Shown here: piece after piece, positions 34,828 through 43,855 of the stretch
Layout: each line of letters starts with the position of its first letter
Position numbering within the stretch: position 1 is the stretch's first letter
From: Streptomyces sp. NBC_01296
GTDB lineage: Bacteria; Actinomycetota; Actinomycetes; Streptomycetales; Streptomycetaceae
Length of the DNA: 64,000 nucleotides
Direction: 5' to 3'
Assembly (NCBI RefSeq): GCF_035984415.1
Contig: NZ_CP130720.1
Coordinates: 8,122,001 to 8,186,000 of the forward strand
The notes under the pieces: model-generated
The model's input: the letters and a program-made list of their open reading frames with translations, nothing else
Database searches by the model: none
Told to the model about the DNA's origin: nothing
Position numbers and translations under genes: made by a program

Positions 34828-36099
34828 TCACGGCCGCAGCGGTCGCGGTGCCGGCTGCGGCTCCGGCTCGGAGGGCAGCGCTCCCGCGCGGCGGGGGAGC
34901 AGCAGCGGGGTTGCCAGGAGGAGTACGCCGGCCAGGCCGATGGCCGTACGGGGGCCGAGCAGGGCGCCCAGTACGCCCCAGACGGCGGTCAGGAGCGCGG
35001 TCGTGGCCTTGGTCGTCACCGCCCAGGCGGACAGCGTACGGGTGGCCCGGCCGGTCGCGGTGCGCTCGAGGCGGTAGGTGGCGCAGACGGGGTTGAAGAC
35101 CCCGCAGCAGAAGATGAGCCCGAGTTCGACGCCCATCACCAGCAGCAGTCCTCCGGTGCCCGGTCCCGGGAAGGCAAGGCCGACGGGCCAGATCGCGCGC
35201 AGCGTCCCGGCGACGGCCAGGACCCGGTGCTGTCCGAACCGCGTGACGAACGGCCGGGCCAGCTGTGCACCGAGCAGCCCGCCGATCGAGGGTACGGCGA
35301 AGGCGAGGCCGTACTGCCAGGGTGCGAACCCGAGCGTGCCGAGCATCAGGACGGCCAGCAGCGGCTGGGAGGCCATCACCAGGCCGTTGAACAGGGCGGT
35401 GTTGACGAACAGCGGACGCAGCGTCGCGTCGGCGAGGATGTACCGCCAGCCGTCGAGCAGGTCCCGGGCCCGTATGCGCGCGGCCGCCGGGCGCTCGGGC
35501 TGCGGCTCGTGCCCGCCCGTCGCGCGGATGCCCAGGGCGGAGAGCAGGTAGCTGGCCGCGTCCGCCACCACGGTCGCCATCGGGCCGAGGAGCCCGATCG
35601 CTGCACCGCCCAGCGGCGGTCCGATGATCGTGGTCGTCCAGGCCGTGGATTCGAACCGGGCGTTGGCGACGAGCAGGTCCTCGGGCGGCAGCAGTGTTTT
35701 CAGGTACGCGCCGGAGGCGGCGCGGAAGGTGATGTCGGCCGCCGAGACGACGACCGACACCAGCAGAAGCTGGACGAAGGTGAGCACGCCGAGCGCGAAC
35801 GCGGTGGGGATCGTCAGCAGCGCCGCGAACCGCACCAGGTCCATCGCGATCAGCACCGGCCGCTTGCGGCGGAACTCCACCCACGGACCGAGCGGCACCG
35901 CCACGGCCGCGCCCACCGCAGCCCCTGCGGAGGAGAGTGCGGCGACTTCGGCCGGTCCGGCGTGCAGCACCTGGACGGCGATCAGCGGGAACGCGCCGAA
36001 CGCGAGCCACGTGCCGAGCGCGCTGGTCCCGTACGCACCCCAGAGCCACCCGAACCGCCGCCCAGACGCCGTCCGCTCCTCATGCCCTTGTGTCCTCAT
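34828..36099 (-). CDS. MFS transporter (MefA-like 12-TMS group)
   Basis: 423 residues from the ATG at 36099 (in-frame reading continues to 36159). About 12 helices; WLWGAYGTSALGTWLAFGAFP is the first helix pattern of the macrolide-efflux-like MFS_3 group, with the EFRRKRPVLIAMD loop after helix 2. It is divergent from a LysR gene with a strong palindrome between them, so expression is probably LysR-controlled. Confidence 0.85.
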   Translation of the reverse strand: MRTQGHEERTASGRRFGWLWGAYGTSALGTWLAFGAFPLIAVQVLHAGPAEVAALSSAGAAVGAAVAVPLGPWVEFRRKRPVLIAMDLVRFAALLTIPTAFALGVLTFVQLLLVSVVVSAADITFRAASGAYLKTLLPPEDLLVANARFESTAWTTTIIGPPLGGAAIGLLGPMATVVADAASYLLSALGIRATGGHEPQPERPAAARIRARDLLDGWRYILADATLRPLFVNTALFNGLVMASQPLLAVLMLGTLGFAPWQYGLAFAVPSIGGLLGAQLARPFVTRFGQHRVLAVAGTLRAIWPVGLAFPGPGTGGLLLVMGVELGLIFCCGVFNPVCATYRLERTATGRATRTLSAWAVTTKATTALLTAVWGVLGALLGPRTAIGLAGVLLLATPLLLPRRAGALPSEPEPQPAPRPLRP

Positions 36100-36188
36100 G
36101 TCCGATGCTGCCCACCCGTACAACCGATCCGCGATCGGAAGCATCAAAGCGAGCACCACGACCAGGGATCAAACAACCGCATGACCGT

Positions 36189-36213
36189 CGGCCACAACCC
36201 TTGGTTGTGGCCG
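36189..36213. promoter_or_regulatory. LysR operator candidate (perfect inverted repeat)
   Basis: CGGCCACAACC (36189-36199) and GGTTGTGGCCG (36203-36213) around CTT: 11-bp perfect arms, 13 bp before the LysR start and between divergent genes. The T-N11-A-like geometry and position fit LysR autoregulation. Confidence 0.65.
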
Positions 36214-36225
36214 TAGGGTATCGGC

Positions 36226-37161
36226 ATGGACCTCGACACCGTCCGGACCTTCGTCGCCGCCGCCGACGCGGGGCAGTTTCAGGAGGCAGCCGCCGAGCTG
36301 GGGGTCACCCAGCAGGCCGTCTCCAAACGCATCGCCGCGCTGGAGCGCACCCTCGGGGTCCGGCTGTTCACCCGCACCCCGCGCGGCGCCGAGCTCACCA
36401 TCGACGGGCAGGCGTTCCTGCCCCACGCCCGCGAACTGCTGCGCGTCGCCGAACGCGCGATCGCGTCCGTGCACACCGGCCGCCGCCCACTGCGCGTCGA
36501 CATCATCGCCTCGCGCGGCGCCGCGTCGGGCCTGATGCGCGGCTTCCACCACGCGCACCCCGAGATCGACCTCGACGTGCTCATGTTGCTCGACATCCGG
36601 ACGGCCGTCGCCGCCATCCGGTCCGGTGAGATCGACGCCTCGTTCCGCGCCGTCGCCGCGCCCGGTCGGCCCCTCCCCGAGGACATCGAGTCCGTCCGGG
36701 TCCTCGACGAGCCGCTCCAGCTCCTCACCGGCTCCGCCCACGCGCTGGCGAACGCCAGGTCGGTGCCCCTCGCTCAGCTCGCCGGGCACCGGATCTGGAT
36801 GCCGGGCATCGTCCCCGGTACCGAGTGGGCCGCCTACTACGAGGTCCTCGTCGCCGAGTTCGGCCTCACCATCGAGGCGACCGGCCCCAACTTCGGCTCC
36901 GACGCGCTCCTCGACACCGTCGCCGACACCCCGGCCCTGGCCACCTTCATGGGTGCGCACACCCGCCTCGTCTGGCCCGCCGACCACGGTCTGCGCCGCA
37001 TCCCGGTGACCGACCCGACACCCGTCTACCCGCACTCGCTCCTCTGGCACCGCGGCAACCCCCACCCGGCCCTGGCCACCCTCCGGGCCCACCTCGCCAC
37101 CACGGCGGCCGCCCACGACGCCGCCGGGACCTGGACACCGAGCTGGGTGATTCCGCGCTGA
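36226..37161 (+). CDS. LysR family transcriptional regulator
   Basis: 311 residues. The N-terminal winged HTH (LDTVRTFVAAADAGQFQEAAAELGVTQQAVSKRIAALE) is followed by a periplasmic-binding-like effector domain. It is divergent from the MFS pump with a perfect palindrome in the gap, so it probably activates or represses the pump in response to a substrate. Effector unknown. Confidence 0.92.
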   Translation: MDLDTVRTFVAAADAGQFQEAAAELGVTQQAVSKRIAALERTLGVRLFTRTPRGAELTIDGQAFLPHARELLRVAERAIASVHTGRRPLRVDIIASRGAASGLMRGFHHAHPEIDLDVLMLLDIRTAVAAIRSGEIDASFRAVAAPGRPLPEDIESVRVLDEPLQLLTGSAHALANARSVPLAQLAGHRIWMPGIVPGTEWAAYYEVLVAEFGLTIEATGPNFGSDALLDTVADTPALATFMGAHTRLVWPADHGLRRIPVTDPTPVYPHSLLWHRGNPHPALATLRAHLATTAAAHDAAGTWTPSWVIPR

Positions 37162-37171
37162 ACGCCGCGGA

Positions 37172-37798
37172 TCACGGTGACCCAGGCGCTCCGGCGGCGG
37201 CGGGCCGGGGCAGCGCGGTCGAGGCGAGGAAGTCGTCGAGCAGGGTGATCTGTACGTCCTCGGGGAACCGGCCGGGGTCGAACAGGGCCTGGACGACGAG
37301 TCCGTGGGTGAACGCGACGACGGCGGCGGAGAGTTGGTCCGGGTCGGCTGCCGAGGGGAGCTCGCCGAGCTCGCGCGCGGCCTCGAGGTGGGGGCGGATC
37401 GCCAAGCGCAGCCGGGTGTAGCGATCGGCCTGCTGCGTGGTCAGCCCGTCGTCGGCGAGGGAGAGGTCCCAGGAGCTGACCCAGATGCGGTTGCGGGCGA
37501 TGTCGCCCGGAGTCAGCGGCAGGATGTCCAGGAGCATGGCGCGCACCGTGGCGAGGCCCACGGCGGGACGCGCGCGGCGGGGACGCTCCGCGGTGCGCTT
37601 CTCCAGCAGGTCCAGGGCGTGCGTGATCAGGGCCCGTTTGGTCGGGAAGTAGTGCATGAGCATCCCGGTCGAGACCCCCATCGCAGCGGCCACGGCGCGC
37701 AGGGTCAGCCCGCCGAACCCCTTGTCGGCGAGTACGTTCCACACCGCCTCGGATACGTCCTTGCGGCGGGCTTCACGGTCTCCGGGTGCGGGCGGCAT
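37172..37798 (-). CDS. TetR family regulator
   Basis: 208 residues. HTH at about 15-60 (VLADKGFGGLTLRAVAAAMGVSTGMLMHYFPTKRAL) and a TetR_C_6-like (BetI-type) C-terminal domain with DIARNRIWVSSWDLSL. It starts 52 bp from the divergent GNAT/NTF2 fusion gene and may regulate it; no clear operator was found. Confidence 0.88.
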   Translation of the reverse strand: MPPAPGDREARRKDVSEAVWNVLADKGFGGLTLRAVAAAMGVSTGMLMHYFPTKRALITHALDLLEKRTAERPRRARPAVGLATVRAMLLDILPLTPGDIARNRIWVSSWDLSLADDGLTTQQADRYTRLRLAIRPHLEAARELGELPSAADPDQLSAAVVAFTHGLVVQALFDPGRFPEDVQITLLDDFLASTALPRPAAAGAPGSP

Positions 37799-37850
37799 AC
37801 TGCCATCCTACGTACCGAACGCTTGTTACGCACCAGAGAGTGAGACTTCC

Positions 37851-38828
37851 ATGTTCACCCTGTCGCTCGGCGACCATGCTCGACTCCGCCCCCTGGAACC
37901 CTGGCAGGCACCGGAGTTCCTCGCCCACATCGACCGCGCCCGGGCCTCCGTGGACCCGTGGATACCCTGGGCGACGTTCAGCACCGACCTCGACTCGGCC
38001 ACGGCAACCCTCCGGCGATATGCCGACCGCCTGGCCGCGGACACCGGCGGCATCTACGGGATCTGGCTGGACGGCACCCTGGTCGGCGGCGTCATGTTCA
38101 CCCGCTTCGACAGCGCCTCCGGGGTGTGTGAGATCGGCTGCTGGCTGGAGTCGGCGGGGGAGGGGCGGGGCCTGGTCACCCGGGCCTGCCGGTTGCTGAT
38201 CGGGTGGGCCTTTCAAGAGCGCGGGATGAGCCGCGTCGAATGGTGGGCCGCGGCGGGCAACACCCGCAGCATCGACGTCGCGCGCCGGCTGGGCATGACC
38301 CGCGACGGTGTGCTGCGGCAGCACTCTTCGTACCGAGGCGTGCGGCGCGACATCGAAGTCTGGTCGGTCCTCTCCGAGGAGTGGCCGCCTCCCGGGGAGG
38401 TGCCCGTCTCCGGCGTCCAGGCCGAACTCGACCGGCTGATGGCCGTGTTCGTCGGTGCCTTCACCAACACCGGCGACCGCCGGCCGGACCTCGGGGTCAT
38501 CCGCGACGTCTTCATTCCGCAGGGCAGGATCATCGCGAACGTCGGGGACGAGCCCGTGATCTACGACCTCGACGCGTTCATCGAGCCACGGCAGAAGATG
38601 CTCACCGACGGGACGCTGACGGAGTTCTCCGAATGGGAAGTAACCGAGCGGACCGAGATCTTCGGATCGATCGCGCACCGGTTCAGCGCCTACCGCAAGT
38701 CCGGCTTCCACAACGGCCGGTGGTTCGAGGGCTCCGGCCACAAGACCACCCAGTTCGTCCGGACCCCGTCTGGATGGAAGATGTCCTCGCTGGCCTGGGA
38801 CGACGCCCCCTCCACCGTCGCCGAATGA
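37851..38828 (+). CDS. GNAT acetyltransferase fused to an NTF2-like (SnoaL/DUF4440) domain
   Basis: 325 residues. Residues 1-180 form a RimJ/RimL-type GNAT (EIGCWLESAGEGRGLVTRACRLLIGWAF, then NTRSIDVARRLGM), normally a complete protein. Residues about 195-320 are an NTF2-like fold (MAVFVGAFTNTGDRRPDLGVIRDVFIPQGRII, FSAYRKSG, HKTTQFVRTPSGWKMSSLAWDD) usually encoded alone as DUF4440. The frame is continuous. The fusion suggests the NTF2 domain binds the acylated small molecule or mediates dimerisation (inference). Start ATG 37851. Confidence 0.8.
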   Translation: MFTLSLGDHARLRPLEPWQAPEFLAHIDRARASVDPWIPWATFSTDLDSATATLRRYADRLAADTGGIYGIWLDGTLVGGVMFTRFDSASGVCEIGCWLESAGEGRGLVTRACRLLIGWAFQERGMSRVEWWAAAGNTRSIDVARRLGMTRDGVLRQHSSYRGVRRDIEVWSVLSEEWPPPGEVPVSGVQAELDRLMAVFVGAFTNTGDRRPDLGVIRDVFIPQGRIIANVGDEPVIYDLDAFIEPRQKMLTDGTLTEFSEWEVTERTEIFGSIAHRFSAYRKSGFHNGRWFEGSGHKTTQFVRTPSGWKMSSLAWDDAPSTVAE

Positions 38829-38950
38829 CCGGCGTCCCCCCATGCCCCGGGCGAAACGGCCGTGCTCCTGAAGTGGCCGGGATCGAACCGTTGCCGTATG
38901 GCGCGAATGCCCTGGTTAAGATCATGGCTTTCGTCCAACGAGGGGAAACC

Positions 38951-39421
38951 ATGCGGAAGATCGTTACGGGTACGGCTCTGGTGCTGGCCGCCGGGCTGCT
39001 GACGGGATGCGGCAGCGGCGGGGGCAAGTCCGAGGACGCGAAGGGTTCGACGGCCCCGGACAAGGCCGCCGCCACCGCGAGCAGCAGCCCGTCGGGATCA
39101 GGCAAGCCGGCCTCGGGCGGTGGCGAGGTCAACCACGAGGTGACCCTGGAGGTGCTCGGCTCAGGATCCGCGCAGGTCTACTACAACCTGGCGTCCAACA
39201 AGGGCGAGCAGGTGACGCTGCCGTGGAAGAAGACGGAAACGATCACCTTCACCACCGAAGCCGAGAAGCGCATCGGCACGACGGTCTCCGTGGTCCCGGG
39301 TTTGGTGCCGGGAGCCGACGGCATGCTCAAGGCGGCGTCGTGCGTCATCACCGTCGACGGCAAGAAGGTCGCCGACAACCAGGACGGCAAGGCGCCCATG
39401 TGCAGCTACCGCCTGAAGTGA
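38951..39421 (+). CDS. MmpS-like lipoprotein
   Basis: 156 residues. Signal peptide with lipobox LLTGC (Cys20), a Gly/Ser/Lys-rich linker, then a compact beta domain (about 60-156) ending in CSYRLK. The EVTLEVLGSGSAQVYYNL pattern matches MmpS-like accessory proteins and related Streptomyces lipoproteins. A surface lipoprotein of unknown partner; no MmpL transporter adjoins it. Confidence 0.78.
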   Translation: MRKIVTGTALVLAAGLLTGCGSGGGKSEDAKGSTAPDKAAATASSSPSGSGKPASGGGEVNHEVTLEVLGSGSAQVYYNLASNKGEQVTLPWKKTETITFTTEAEKRIGTTVSVVPGLVPGADGMLKAASCVITVDGKKVADNQDGKAPMCSYRLK

Positions 39422-39515
39422 CCGCGGCACCGTCCCCGGCCCGCGCCGCTTCCCCCGTCACCGCCATGTGACATGAGCCACGGGAACCTCCCTGCTCGGC
39501 CGGACAACTGCTGAC

Positions 39516-40154
39516 GTGAACTACTCATTGCACTCCCGGATACGCGCCGGGGACCCGGAGGCGTTCCGGGAGATCTTCCGCGATCACGCGCAGCTGGTTC
39601 ACCGGCATGCCGTACGCGTCACAGGGGACCGGTCCGCCGCCGAGGACGTCGTCTCGCTGACCTTCCTGGAGGCCTGGCGGCTGCGTGCGAAGCTGCGCGA
39701 CGAGGGGGACAGCCCGCGCCCCTGGCTCATGGGCATCGCCGTGAACGTCCTGCGCAACACCACGCGGGCCGCCCGTCGGCACCAACGTGCCCTCGGGCGC
39801 CTGCCCGCCAAGGAGACGGTGCCGGACTTCGCCGACGAGCTCGTCGCCCGCCTCGCCGACGCCGACCAGCTGGCCGCCGCGCAGCGTGCGCTGCGCAAGC
39901 TGCGGCGCAGCGAGCGGGAGGTCTTCACGCTCTGCGTCTGGTCCGGGCTCGGCTACGCGGAGGCCGCCGCCGCGCTCGGCGTGCCGGTCGGCACGGTCCG
40001 GTCCCGGCTGTCCCGGGCCCGGACGCGGCTGCGCAGGCTCGCAGAGGAGGAACTGGGAAGAATCGGGGAACCCGCCCCCTGCTCCGGACAAGTACAGGGC
40101 GGCCGCACTCCTGCGGCCCGGTCGCAAGAGTCGCACGAGGAGGAAACCCGATGA
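39516..40154 (+). CDS. ECF-type RNA polymerase sigma factor
   Basis: 212 residues from a GTG. Region 2 (AVRVTGDRSAAEDVVSLTFLEAWR) and region 4 (GLGYAEAAAALGVPVGTVRSRLSRAR) are clear. A hydrophilic C-terminal tail of about 35 residues follows region 4. The stop overlaps the next gene start (ATGA), so it is translated together with the CU044_5270-type membrane protein, which is the standard partner of this sigma subfamily and the presumed anti-sigma or sensor. Confidence 0.9.
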   Translation: MNYSLHSRIRAGDPEAFREIFRDHAQLVHRHAVRVTGDRSAAEDVVSLTFLEAWRLRAKLRDEGDSPRPWLMGIAVNVLRNTTRAARRHQRALGRLPAKETVPDFADELVARLADADQLAAAQRALRKLRRSEREVFTLCVWSGLGYAEAAAALGVPVGTVRSRLSRARTRLRRLAEEELGRIGEPAPCSGQVQGGRTPAARSQESHEEETR

Positions 40155-41251
40155 TCCGCAGGACATGGCGGCGAGACGAGTCGCCGGACCACGCGGAGCT
40201 GGGCCGGCTGCTGCCGCCCCCGGGGAACCCGGACCTGCCGCTCGACCGTCAGCGCCTTCTTGAGGAGCACCTGATGAACGAGTTCCGGAGTTCCGCCCCG
40301 GACACCGCCCGCGGTACCCCGTCCCCGTCCCGTCGCCCGGTACGCCGGGCCTTGGTCGTCGGCGTACCCGTCACGGCCGCCGCCCTGGCCGCCGTGGTCG
40401 CCTTCAACACCGTCGCGGGCTCCGCCGGACCCGGCCGGGCGGCGGCGGTCGAGGCGGCGGTGATCGCCGTGGAGGCGGGCAGCGCGGACCAGGTGGCCAC
40501 CACCGTGCGGCAGATCGCCGCCGCCGCATCGACGGGGCGGCTGCCGGAGCCTGGGCCCGGCCAGTACGTGTACGTCAAGAGCCGGGTCTCGTACCTGGCC
40601 ATTTCGCACGACGTCGACAAGAACGAGTCCAAGACCTGGGTGCAGCCGCTGCACACGCGGGAGGTGTGGAAGTCCCCCGACGGCGCGAAGGGCTGGCTGG
40701 ACGAGCCCGGGCAGCAGCCGAAGGGCGGGATCACCCTGGACAAGGACGGCCCGCTGTCCCGGCCGAAGAACGGCCAGGACATACCTGGGGAGGCGCCGAA
40801 CTTCTCGTACGAGTGGCTGAAGGCGCAGAACGCCGACCCGGACACCCTGCTGAAGGCGGCCTACGGGGCGGTCGGCGAGAGCGGGGACCGCGACCAGCAG
40901 GCGTTCCGGGAGATCGGCTCGATCCTGCACGAGCAGCTGGTCCCCGCGCCCATCGCCGCCGCGCTCTACCAGGCCGCGGCCAAGATCCCGGGCGTGGTCG
41001 TCGTCCAGCACTCCCAGGACGCGGCCGGGCGCGACGGCATCGCGCTGGCCCGGCTCGACGAGCGGCGCGGCGACCGCACCGAGTGGGTCTTCGACCGCTC
41101 GACGTACGCCTACCTCGGCAGCCGCGGCGTGCAGGTCAGGGAGAACGACGGGATCAAGGCCGGCACGGTGGTCGAGCGCACGGCGGTGTTGGAGCGGGCC
41201 GTGGTGGACGGGCAGAAGAAGCGGCCCGGCGCCACGCAGGGCACCGTCTAA
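40151..41251 (+). CDS. CU044_5270 family membrane-anchored protein, sigma-factor partner
   Basis: 366 residues. The cytoplasmic N-terminus is about 65 residues, with one transmembrane helix (about 66-90; RALVVGVPVTAAALAAVVAF). An extracytoplasmic domain has YVYVKSR, REVWKSPDGAKGWL and a conserved GVVVVQHSQDAAGRDGIAL block. Translationally coupled to the sigma factor. It probably senses an envelope signal and holds or releases the sigma (inference). Confidence 0.85.
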   Translation: MIRRTWRRDESPDHAELGRLLPPPGNPDLPLDRQRLLEEHLMNEFRSSAPDTARGTPSPSRRPVRRALVVGVPVTAAALAAVVAFNTVAGSAGPGRAAAVEAAVIAVEAGSADQVATTVRQIAAAASTGRLPEPGPGQYVYVKSRVSYLAISHDVDKNESKTWVQPLHTREVWKSPDGAKGWLDEPGQQPKGGITLDKDGPLSRPKNGQDIPGEAPNFSYEWLKAQNADPDTLLKAAYGAVGESGDRDQQAFREIGSILHEQLVPAPIAAALYQAAAKIPGVVVVQHSQDAAGRDGIALARLDERRGDRTEWVFDRSTYAYLGSRGVQVRENDGIKAGTVVERTAVLERAVVDGQKKRPGATQGTV

Positions 41252-41557
41252 ACGCGCCTGCCCGGCCCCTCGCGGGGACGGTGTCGGCCGCCGGCGGCGC
41301 TCTTGACCGGGCAGAGGGCGGCGACCGGGTCCCTGGACGGCACCGACGGGCCGAGATCGACCGCTTCGACCTGTCGCCCGGCGCACCCGTCATGACGCTG
41401 CATCCCGAGGCGATCGACCTCGTCGGGGACGTCTCGGACCGGTTCATGCAATCGCCCGCGCCGTTTTGAGGACGAGTCTGCCGGTGCCGGGGCAACGGTG
41501 GTGTCGACGCGGCCATGAGCGTTGGGGGGTCTGTGCCGCGGCAGGGATCATGGAGGC
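41252..41557. other. Intergenic region without a supported gene
   Basis: Short frames only, including a 25-codon stretch ending at 41469 (MTLHPEAIDLVG...) that may be a gene remnant but shows no ribosome site. No hairpin or promoter was recognised. Confidence 0.35.
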
Positions 41558-42355
41558 ATGCCCGAGGAATCGAACCCGCTGTCAGGCCTGTGGCCGCTCG
41601 TACCGTCCGATGCGACCGACTGGCTGCTCGAACTGTGCGGTGATGGTGTCACCGGGTTCATGCCGCCGGCGATGCCCGACTCGGCCTGGGTGCTCAACGC
41701 CATGTACGAGCACGAGCAGGGCCCTGCCGAGGTGTCGTACCACGAGTACCGCCAGGCGCGTCTGGCGGACGGGAGCATCCGGCCCGTCGGCTTCGCGGGT
41801 ATCGACCTCGAAGTGGGCGTCGCCACGGGAGGCGGCCTGGGCCGCGCCGAGCACCCCGGCCGCGGCTGGCGGCGGTTGCGCTGGGCGGAACTCGCCCGCC
41901 GCACCGGCGATCCCGTCGTACCCGACGGGCTGCTGCCGTCCTACCGCTGTTTCCCCTCGGCCAAGAGGAAGGGCAGCTGGCCGCTCGGCATCGTCCCGCC
42001 CACCGAGGGGAGCCTGGACCGTGACACCTGGAACAGGCTGATCGCGGTCCTCACCGAACACGGCCCCGCCGGCCCGGACACCTCGTGCCTGGCCTACTAC
42101 AACCCGCTGATGCTCGCGGCCGTCGACTTCGACGACCTCCGTGTGCAGGCCGGCCGCCTCGGCGACGCCGGGATCCTCTACGACAATCCCGAGGCCGGCT
42201 TCAGCCCCTCCAACCTCTGGGCGCAGGACCGCTCATGGGTCCTGTGCACCGACTACGACCTGTGGGCCACCAAGGTCGCCGGCCCACCGGCCCTCATCGA
42301 AGCACTGCTGAACGACCCCGAGATCGAGGCCGTACGACTGCCCTGGGCACCTTGA
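41558..42355 (+). CDS. Hypothetical protein
   Basis: 265 residues, soluble and acidic, with Trp-rich patches and the C-terminal pattern SWVLCTDYDLWATKVAGPPALIEALLNDPEIEAVRLPW. This tail occurs in actinomycete proteins of unknown role that resemble immunity or SMI1-type proteins; no family can be assigned. The start at 41558 begins the conserved part. Monocistronic. Confidence 0.7.
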   Translation: MPEESNPLSGLWPLVPSDATDWLLELCGDGVTGFMPPAMPDSAWVLNAMYEHEQGPAEVSYHEYRQARLADGSIRPVGFAGIDLEVGVATGGGLGRAEHPGRGWRRLRWAELARRTGDPVVPDGLLPSYRCFPSAKRKGSWPLGIVPPTEGSLDRDTWNRLIAVLTEHGPAGPDTSCLAYYNPLMLAAVDFDDLRVQAGRLGDAGILYDNPEAGFSPSNLWAQDRSWVLCTDYDLWATKVAGPPALIEALLNDPEIEAVRLPWAP

Positions 42356-42503
42356 CCGACCGCCTGCCCGCCGCGGGTACGGCCGGGACCGGAGACACTG
42401 CCCGGTCCCGCTGCGCGGCGCAACGGACGCAGGCCCCACCCCGGATGCACGAAGCCGCACGCGAGGTCGACCTCGAGCTGCCGGAAGCTGGCTGCGGCGC
42501 TGC

Positions 42504-42940
42504 GTGGCGCAGTGGGGTTCGGACCACCAGCGCCGGGCGGCCGAGCGCTGGTGGAACGATCGGCTGGTGTCCCTGCTGTGCCGCATGCTCGCTCCCGGGC
42601 CGGCGGACGACGCCTCGTGGGCGGCCGTGGGTGCGGCCCTGCGGAAGGATCGCACTGCTGCCGACGCCTGTCTCGCCCTCCACGACCGCGGGCTGCTGCC
42701 CGAGGAACCCGGCGTCGATGAACGGCTCGCCCGGGACAAGGACCGGCTGGCCGGGCATTTCTTCGACAGCCTGGCCGACGCGGTCCGCGCCGCCTCCCGC
42801 AGCGGCCCCCCCCGGGAGCCGCGCTGGCCCGCTTCCGGCTCGGCTTGCGCGCGGCCGTGCTGCTCGTGCCGGGCGACGCCCGCCTGCTCGCCGCGGGCAC
42901 CGCGTTCGTCGACGAGTTCCCCGAATTCCGCTACGTCTGA
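42504..42940 (+). pseudogene. Hypothetical protein, frameshifted at a C8 tract
   Basis: Frame 3 runs from a GTG (42504) through RRAAERWWNDRLVSLLCRML and HFFDSLADAVRAASRSG. After eight C (42806-42813) the coding pattern continues in another frame as GAALARFRLGLRAAVLLVPGD...FPEFRYV, ending at 42940. One C too many or too few explains the break. The family was not recognised. Its end overlaps the convergent ArsR stop. Confidence 0.6.
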
Positions 42941-43290
42941 CCCTGCTTCGGATCTGTCGACTCGGCGATGCGCTTGATGTGCGCAAGGCGGCTGTCCCAG
43001 TCGGCGGCGAGCGCGGCCATCCACCGGGCCGTGGCGTCAAGTGCCGCGGGCCGTACCGCGTACCGCACTTCGCGTCCGACCCGGCTGCCCGAAACCAGAC
43101 CGGCGGCGTCCAGCACGGCGAGGTGCTTGACCACGGCCTGGCGTGAGACGGGGAGCCGGTCCGCGAGTGCCGTCGCGGAGGCCTCGCCCTGCGCCGCGAG
43201 CAGATCGAGCAGTCGCCGTCGCGTGGGGTCGGCCAGGGCGGCGAGGACCTCGTCGACGGCCTCTGCCCCGCCGCGGTCTTCGTCCGTCAC
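42931..43290 (-). CDS. ArsR family winged-helix regulator
   Basis: 119 residues from a GTG overlapping the upstream stop (GTGA). HTH: LADPTRRRLLDLLAAQGEASATALADRLPVSRQAVVKHL. No metal-binding Cys pair is visible, as is usual for ArsR proteins paired with SRPBCC genes. The order is SRPBCC first, then ArsR, so both depend on a promoter near 43750, where two inverted repeats lie. Confidence 0.88.
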   Translation of the reverse strand: MTDEDRGGAEAVDEVLAALADPTRRRLLDLLAAQGEASATALADRLPVSRQAVVKHLAVLDAAGLVSGSRVGREVRYAVRPAALDATARWMAALAADWDSRLAHIKRIAESTDPKQGQT

Positions 43291-43733
43291 GCGGAGGACT
43301 GCTCGATGCGCTTCTTGAAGGCGTCGAGCACCTGGGGCCAGCCCCCGGTGTTGTCCTTCACGGCCTTGGCGCGCAGGTCCTCCGACCCGGCCAGGGTCGC
43401 GAATCCGCTCTCGACGACGCGGAGCCTCGTCTTGTCGCCCTCCGCGGTCAGGGTGAACTCCACGAGGGTGCTGTTGTCCTCGCGCAGCTCCTCGCCCGGG
43501 AACGCGCTGGCCCAGCGGTACGCCAGGTAGGTCTGGGGCTCCACCTTCTCGACGCGCACCGGGAAATCGCCGTACTCGGCGTTCCGCGCCACGAGGGACT
43601 CGCCCTCCCGGGCCAGGGTGCCGGACGGGCTCGCCGGGTCGGCGACCCAGAAGCCGGGCTCGGCCACCAGCGGCCAGACCCGGTCCACGGGTGCGTCGAT
43701 CAGGGTTTCGCGTTCGATCCGGTCTTCGCTCAT
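43287..43733 (-). CDS. SRPBCC/AHSA1 domain protein
   Basis: 148 residues, the normal AHSA1-like length. The IERETLIDAPVDRVWPLVAEPGFW start, FPVRVEKVEPQTYLAYRW and the final GGWPQVLDAFK helix define the START/Bet v1-like fold, which has a hydrophobic pocket. It is cotranscribed with the ArsR gene. The ligand is unknown. Confidence 0.9.
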   Translation of the reverse strand: MSEDRIERETLIDAPVDRVWPLVAEPGFWVADPASPSGTLAREGESLVARNAEYGDFPVRVEKVEPQTYLAYRWASAFPGEELREDNSTLVEFTLTAEGDKTRLRVVESGFATLAGSEDLRAKAVKDNTGGWPQVLDAFKKRIEQSSA

Positions 43734-43762
43734 GACGGAACTCCTTCATCTGCGATCCAATG

Positions 43763-43813
43763 GTGCAACTCCAGGGTTGCACGTCAGTCCTTCAGGTGCA
43801 ACCCGGAGGTTGC
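43763..43813. promoter_or_regulatory. Two inverted repeats upstream of SRPBCC-ArsR
   Basis: GTGCAAC-N6-GTTGCAC at 43763-43782 and GCAACC-N4-GGTTGC at 43798-43813, in the promoter region of the SRPBCC-ArsR operon. They are probable ArsR operators. They share the GCAAC...GTTGC core with the sites at 33032-33096. Confidence 0.6.
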
Positions 43814-43855
43814 GTCTGGAGTCGTCACGCCGGGCGGCGGCCCGGCCGCATTCGC

